A stretch of DNA of 64,000 nt, from contig NC_044277.2 in NCBI RefSeq assembly GCF_004027225.2, forward strand, positions 92,082,283-92,146,282, given 5' to 3'. The position numbers and the translations under genes are program-made. This document shows, in pieces, positions 57,261-64,000 of this stretch (the first letter of the stretch is position 1; every line of letters begins with the position of its first letter). Source of the DNA: Strigops habroptila (taxonomy: Eukaryota; Chordata; Aves; Psittaciformes; Psittacidae). Below the pieces are notes generated by a model. The model saw nothing but the letters and a program-made list of their open reading frames with translations, ran no database searches and was not told the DNA's origin.

Positions 57261-60200
57261 AAGTTTTATTGTAAGTAAGTGGTAAATTATTTAGGATGAC
57301 TATAGTTAAGAAAGCATTGCAGGGTGACTTCCCGTCCTCTTGGTAAATAGACACTGAATGCTTTTAAGAAGTAAATTTTAGCAGAGATACAGGCCGTGAC
57401 TGAAATACCCCCATGCAGCTTTCCACGCACTGTGTGCAGGCACAGCAACATGATATGTTTGGCTACCCTCAGCCTGAAGGACAAGTGGTCTTGGTTAAGG
57501 GCAAGCACTGGGTTTGGGATACCAATATTTATGGAAATGGAAGTTTCAGAATCCTGTCCTTAAATATTTTCCAAAATGAATAGATTGACCTGATTCTGGT
57601 CCTGTTCAGGACTTGTCTATGCCTGAATTTGAGTGGGTGTAGGGGTTCTTGTCATAGCATGAAAGTGGCTGAAACCATTCCCTCAGTGAACACAAGCTAG
57701 GTTGGAAAAAATACGGCACATTGATAAAGGCAGTTATGCTGCCAAAAGTAATGCTTTAGATTGTGGATTCAGAAGCATGTGTTTGCAGAGTGCCTAAAGC
57801 TGTGGTAAAGTGGGAGGTATTCCTTCAAAATAAACTAGAGCTATTCCGGAGCCAAGCCAGTATGATGAGAATCAAACTCCTTTTCTCCCATACATCTTAC
57901 TGTCCGATGGGGCTATTTAACACAAAAGTGCTGTCTGCTCATACAAGGACACGGAAACCTCCTGACACTTCATGTAGGAATAGCATTTGGCAACCGGGTA
58001 TAGTTTCTGTTCCCCATGCTGTACTATATCCTGCGTGCTCCTCACTGATAGTCATGGTCTTCTTTCCCACAGATAGTGACATTTTGGTGATTTTGTGTGT
58101 GTGGAGGTATATGTTGGAGCAAAAGTTAATAACATAAATAGCAAACAATATGGAGTTGTTTCTCTCTAGCTAGGTTCTTGGATTAGACTGTATTCTCTAA
58201 GTGCTTCATCAGCTTTGTAGAAATAAATAAACAGCATGCATGTGGTTATCTGGCCTTTGCCTTCTGGTGGAGAAGGAAAGTATGTACTTGTCCTTGTTAT
58301 CATCTTAAGTTTAAAATGGAACTGTGAGAAGCAACAAGTCACTTTACAGGAAAACAAGCAGCACTAATACTTACCCTGGTTCCCAGTGCATTAGTAAGCC
58401 TCTGATAGTATCTGTGGTATGAGTCTGAGCCCTGTGCCTGCAATCCACCTTGTCCAGACCTTTCAGTGACTTTTAGTGGTGAGACCCAGTGGAGTGTTAC
58501 TGCTTTGATGCGTAGCTCAAAAACCCGCTACAGACTTGCTGTCCCTGTTCTTGAGTGGGGAGTTTTCCTGGATGTGTCTGAAACTATACAGTGCCTATAG
58601 ATTGTATGTATCGGATCCATAAATATCTCTTGGGCTAGTAGTACTGTGACATCTGAGACCATAATTACAGCTCTGGGCCCATGGATGTCACAGACATACA
58701 TTAACAGAATACTGTGGCAGGCTGCCAGTGTTGCTGTGAACTGAGTCCATCGAACCTCCTTGCACATACCAAAGCAGACATTGCCTTCAGCTTCAGGAGG
58801 CTGAAAATGGTTCTGGATCTCTCCTCTTCCTCTGCATGCTCTCTGGGAGGTGGGTACAATTCCCTTCTCTCCCTCTGGCTTCCCCATGCCAAAGCCCAGC
58901 CCTTTGTAATGCACTTCACAAATTCTCTTCATTACCCAACAGCCAGGAATAACCTTACATTCATTCCATCTCAGAATTAATCTTCTTTTTGTTTGTGAAA
59001 TGGAACATTGAACAAAAAGAAAAAGAACAGATCCAAAGGGAAGGATAGCAGTGTTACTAAGCTCAGCCTCTAGTATTCTGTATTCCTGCAGCAGCACAGC
59101 TGGCATCCAGTGCTGGACTATGAGCCTTCTCACTTGATAAAAGTACAGGTTGGAGGGCCATCATACACTGCAAATTTACTCAGTCTTGGACAAATATTTA
59201 CAGAGATGCTTGAGCCAAATAACTTTGTGCTGATAGGTAAGAAAATAGTGTTCAGTAATTTTTCTCTGTGTCTCTTGTAACTGGTTTCAGCTTAGTGGGA
59301 ACTGAGTGGGCATTACACTCATAAAGTAGATCATTGCTAGGAGATACTAAAACAGTCATAAAAAAAAAAGATAGTATCTCAAATTACAAAAGACCTCATC
59401 CTTCACTTCCTACAGAGGTGGGACTTTTCCAACTCCTAGTCTTCCAGGGTGGAGCAGAAGTGCCAAGTAGAAATTTCTTGAGAGCATGACTAGGTTAACT
59501 GCATTGAAAACACACTTTCAGATTAAAAATGTAGCTATTTAAAAAACATTTTGTTGATGCAGTTTCATAGGTCTCTTTGGATGTGTCGATACTTGCACAC
59601 AATGACATATGTTTTCCCCATTTCTGGTTCCTCTTACTCTATTACAATAAAGAAAAAAATGTTGTGGGTTGCCCAGGGTGGTTTTCTACTGTATTTCTAG
59701 GGGAATCTGCTCAGCCTCCAAGGGAAAATCCATAATCTGTAATTGGAAATGCCATCAGTTTACCTGATTCTTTGAATGTCCTTGGTGTCTGCAAGTATAG
59801 TTTTGACTTCAGTGGAGTTTGGGCTAATAGACTACGGGACCTACGAGCATCTTTATGCCTTGTGTTTCTTAGTGAGTTGATAATCTCTGGAGTCCCAAAG
59901 CCAGCCAGCACCAGGCACAGAGATTTGGGATATGTGAATTTGGCTCCTGCTACAGAATGGGTAGCCTCTCTGGAGTAAAGCATTCCCAGACATTCTGTAG
60001 TCAAGGGACTTTTTGTTTGAATTATGTTTATATAAAATCTAATGAGAAATTCGGTACCTGCTTGACAGACTTAAGAGACTCTAAATAAGGGCAATTGGAT
60101 GAGTCTGAGTGGGACTACCAGAACTGCGACTTGATAAGGTGTATTTTTTTGGTGTTGGTCAGGAGCTGTTACCAGTGATGATGGTGAAGTCAAGATAGGC

Positions 60201-61113
60201 TGTTCATGAAAACTATAGCCAGGATGTTACTCTGGAAAAGTCCAGCTTTTGTGTGTGCATTTGTGCATGCTAGAACACATCCCCTGCATGGAGCTTCCTG
60301 TGCGCCAGAGCTTGTTGTAGACACAAGAGTCATGGAGAGTTGTTCTACATGCTTTTTGTCTGAAGGAAAGATGAGAGATGCTGGCTAGGAGACAGAGTAC
60401 AGAATTACTTTATACTAGAAGGAAAAAAATACCATTTTACTGTCATGCTCATATTTCTCCCTTTTAATTGAGAATGTCAGTATTTGTGTCTGTTGCAAGC
60501 TTTTCTGTCTTTCACTTTGTTGTAATGATGAGGAAAGGAGGGAATGTGTAAGACCTGAGTTACTCAAAGAGTGGACGCTGTCTGGGTGTCTGACAGAAGC
60601 TTTGATAGTCATGTTTGGTTATACAAGCTATTGTATTTTCAGACTGCCAGGGAGTAAATGTGCAGATCTGAAAACATTTATGAGCTCTGTATGCTTGCAG
60701 AAGGGAAAAACCATTGCAATGGAAGAGCTATATCTCTGTGTTCAGGGACTGAAACGGGTCCTTCAAGGCTACCTCTACTTATGCTTTTATGTACTGTATG
60801 TTGCTGCAGCTACATGTTGCTCATGTATATATAGCTGCAAATCATTCAAAATTGCATGCTCCAAACCCCTATATACACAGAAGGTAAAACACATTTCTTG
60901 ACAGCCAGTATATAGGCTAATCATTTGCATGCAAAGAAGATTCCAGGATTAAGTAGAAGCTGTGATGTGCAGGCTGACACTGGTTATATCTGAGCTGTAG
61001 ATGGGAAAGCTCATGTGTTCTGCTTTGTGCTTAATTTTGGAAACGTTCTGATGGGTGGAGGTGGCGAGATGATGAAGGAAAACAAGCTGGTTTTCCCCCC
61101 TTCAAAAAAAGAA
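57261..61113. other. Non-coding sequence
   Basis: No recognised gene or mobile element. The longest open frame outside the CpG islands, 201 codons on the minus strand at 58528-59133, opens with GTG and matches no family I know; a frame of this length is not surprising in 64 kb. Confidence 0.5.
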
Positions 61114-61170
61114 GGTGGGTTGGAACTAGATGTTCTTCCCTTCCAACCTTAACCATTCTATGATTCTATG
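61114..61170 (+). mobile_element. CR1 LINE 3' tip, plus orientation
   Basis: Only the last 57 bp of CR1 remain: GGTGGGTTGGAACTAGATG, CCCTTCCAACCTTAACC and the terminal ATTCTATGATTCTATG. Such severe 5' truncation is usual for CR1. Confidence 0.9.
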
Positions 61171-64000
61171 TAGTCACTGGGGAAAACTAGCTGATCCTGT
61201 GGGCTATTTAGCATTGCACTCTCTTAAAGCTTTTTCACAGCAGCAAACACTCAGCTAACCACTGATCCGGGAAATCTTCCTAATAGGGTTTACCCATTAT
61301 AGGGCTAAGATAACATCCACAGGGCCAGCAATAACTTGCTTGCTGAAGTTTTGCACAATAGAGAGGATGCAATCTTGCACCCTCCTGACTTCTTCACAGT
61401 TGCACTAATGAGTTCAGTGGTGGGGAATCTCCATCACAGTCCTCTGGGGAGGATTTGTGGGAAATGCAGTCATGCCCTTCACCTGGAGTAGAGTAAAAGC
61501 CACATATATATATATAATTTAGCTGATTCTACTTTAAGGACATGTGTTTTTTGGATTAGTCAATGTTTTTATTGCAAATACCCAAGCAGTGTACATGGCT
61601 TGACCAGTTTCAAACCCCTTGTTGACTTAGCTTCCCACATTTTGGGAGAATGGGCCAACAAATGAAGGAAACATGCAGTTGTGGGGAGAGGAGTAGAGAA
61701 GGAGTTAAGAATTCTGGACATAGGTCCTTTTTTGTAATTCCTTAACAATGAGGACAGAATGCCTGTTTGAGGAGCATTAGTTGTCAAGGTCATAATTAAA
61801 AGACCAGCTGGCAGAAAGATATCTTTAGAAAGGTTTTTGTAAGATTGTCTCACTCTAGTATAGTAAGTCTACGAGTTCTTCCAGTGCTGTGTTCTACATA
61901 CTCATTTTACTGAGTGTTTGAGACATAGGGCAGCTTCTTTCATCTTCTCCTACTTGCTTGTCTCTGCGCACATAAAGCAAGTCCATTGGAGCTATTGGGA
62001 GTGCTCCCATTGGCAGGGCTTTGGCTTCATGGCTAAGATCATGTAGAGACTAGCCGGTTGTTAACAGACATTAAGGCACTTGAGGCTGACGTCTTGTATG
62101 TTTACAGGTTGCTGTTCTCCTTTGAAATTAATTCTGCAGTAGAGGTTAAAATTTGGAACTCAAGTGAGGGAGTGATGAATGCAAACCTCTAACTGCATTT
62201 GATGTACACTTCTGGTTTATTGTATGTCTCGTAGTATCATCTGGTTTTCTAAATTGTTGCATTGAGCCCCAGAGAAAATAGCTGCGTTCCCTGTGCTTGA
62301 CGCTGTACAGGCAAAAATCTTCCTGTGAGCGCTTAGAGCCTGAAACACAGAGACAGAAGATGGATGCAGAAAGTTAGGTGGGAGTGGGCAGGGCAGCAAT
62401 AAGACAACATCGCATCTCAGGATGGACAGTGTAATCAGCTGAGCTGCTGCAAAGTTTTTTACTCAGGTTTAAGAAAATGTCATATCTGTCTTACATAGTT
62501 AATAAGATGCAGAGCAAAACATATAGTGCTCTGTTAAAAATGTTTATTTATAAAAACGGGAATATATAGGTGATTTAAAAACACATAGCTGCTGAAGTTA
62601 GTCAAGAGCGTAAAACTAACTGTAGTTGAAGCTATTATTGTTATTCCAGCGTAGTTTGCAACTTCTGTTAAGTGGCATGTATGTGAAGCCTACCAGAGGT
62701 TAGAAGTGCCCCATATTCACACCTGATTGATGGGGTGGGCGCCATGGGGTGTCTTTGCGCTGGAGCAGCAGGCAATGTGGGAGGAATCAGCTGCAGCAGA
62801 ACTCCTCCCAGGAGCCATCTCCCAGCATGCTGGGCTCATTGCTCTGCCCATGCAAGGGCTGGAAAAGAGGGAGAACAAATGTGGCTATTGAGAGGAAAGC
62901 AGAGAGAAACTCAGTCAGGGGATTGCTACTGGTGTTTACTTCTCTCTTTTGCATCTGCAGTTCTGGCCAGAACTGGGACTAGTTCAGTGCTATGTCCTTT
63001 CCTCATCTCCAGTTGCAGCTGACTTTGATAGAGCTCATTCAGGAGCTGGCAGAGAGATGGTTTAGGGATACACTCCGATTAGTTTAATCACTAGTTATGA
63101 GAAGCAGTAATAGTTACTTCAGTAAGTGCATGTGCTTAGTTTCAAAACGACTTGTTCATATCTGGGTCCAAACCTCTGCTATTGCTTCTTAATGACTATA
63201 TTGTTTCTTGACAAACTCCAGTATAGTCAGTGTTGTTTTCTTAATGGAAAATTAAGTTCATGTTGCTTTAATAATAGGAAATGCTTATATTTGTGATGGC
63301 GACTTCCCCAAGTTCTAATCTTCAGTTTTGACTCCCATGGTTTGATTCACTGAATGTCACTGTAGCTAAAAGACTTGCAAGTTACTACTGAGTAATGTGT
63401 CCCCCCCGCTTTGTAATACATTGAGATGTATTTGGATCAAGGGCACTTTTCAGTGTTGTACCTATTTATCTTGGTTATCTTGAACAGCGTGTTTATTCTA
63501 TAATAATGGGCAGCATATTTGACTGTAAGATTAGATAGGGGCAAATTAAAACATTATACATAATAGTTTTATTCACTGAGCAGTCACACAAAAATCATTA
63601 TAAAAGGAAAATTAATTTATTCTTTGATTCCTGTTGATGTAAATCTAAAGTTGTGTGACAGTGCTTTTTGATGCTTGTAGTGAGACAACTGTAGGACCAT
63701 AATCTTGCAAGTTTGCAGTTTCCTCGGCCTGACAAAATGTAATCAAAGTGATGTTAAAGGCATCATCTTATTGCAAGCACTGAAAAAAACATTGTTCACA
63801 TCATCTCTTCTAAAAATAAACACCTAAGTATGAATTCTTTTTTTTTTTTTTTTGTAGGTGATGTTAAGTAAATTTATCTAGTACATGGTGCTTTTACAGA
63901 ATTCAGTGGAGGATCAATTTCACTGTTTCGGTCAGCTGAGTTGTTCTTTGGTTTCTGGCAAACTCTGCACGCTTCCCTTGGCCCTAAGAAGTTTCTTGCT
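61171..64000. other. Non-coding sequence to the right edge
   Basis: Contains a short TA repeat near 61503-61516 and a run of 16 T at 63838-63853 followed by GTAG at 63854-63857, which could act as a splice acceptor. A second acceptor-like TTTTACAG lies at about 63892-63899. No coding sequence could be read after either before the window ends. Confidence 0.5.

Noticed and set aside
58528..59133. 201-codon minus-strand open frame
   Set aside because: Starts at GTG, no recognisable domain, and a rough estimate from stop frequency makes one frame of this length in 64 kb unremarkable.
62735..63022. ATG-initiated open frame in a CCATGG context near the right end, considered as a first coding exon of RNF144B
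   Set aside because: Its residues do not resemble the conserved RNF144B start or RING region, and the frame runs without a clear donor to a stop.
1..64000. A search for tRNA, rRNA, CRISPR arrays, operons or a novel defence-like system
   Set aside because: The window is vertebrate nuclear DNA with one spliced gene; nothing of these kinds was seen, and no clustered set of unknown genes exists.

Overview
This is vertebrate, almost certainly bird, nuclear DNA. It has five or so copies or fragments of the avian CR1 retroposon (ends of the form ATTCTATGATTCTATGA, body motifs such as 'gggttggaag' and 'tagtggaaggtgtccctgccc'), long AT-rich introns with canonical GT-AG splice sites, two strong CpG islands, and no bacterial-style gene packing. 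The only gene that can be read with confidence is the complete coding sequence of DEK, a chromatin-binding nuclear protein. It lies on the minus strand and fills roughly the first 17.9 kb.

Region by region: 1-529 is the last DEK exon (three codons, stop, 3' UTR running off the left edge). Nine further coding exons lie between 1,392 and 15,786, and they splice in frame to a 370-residue protein (human DEK is 375). A non-coding first exon sits in the CpG island at about 17.1-18.1 kb, next to a CCAAT box, a YY1-type site and a palindromic CRE. From 18.1 to 23.4 kb there is spacer with a second small CpG-rich patch and two CR1 copies. At 23.4-24.2 kb there is a second strong CpG island with no gene I can read. 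From 24.2 kb to the right edge (40 kb) I found no coding exon of a family I recognise. This part holds CR1 fragments, simple repeats, a near-perfect 118-nt hairpin, local duplications and a few splice-site or promoter-like signals.

In mammals DEK is transcribed away from its neighbour RNF144B. By that synteny the orphan CpG island at 23.4-24.2 kb could be the RNF144B promoter and the rest its long first intron. This is inference: I looked for the conserved RNF144B N-terminus and RING coding exon and did not find them.

No clearly new biological system is visible. The items most worth checking are the 25.8-kb hairpin, the orphan CpG island, the TATA-plus-donor signal near 56.0-56.3 kb lying inside a pair of 32-bp direct repeats, and the conserved promoter layout of DEK.
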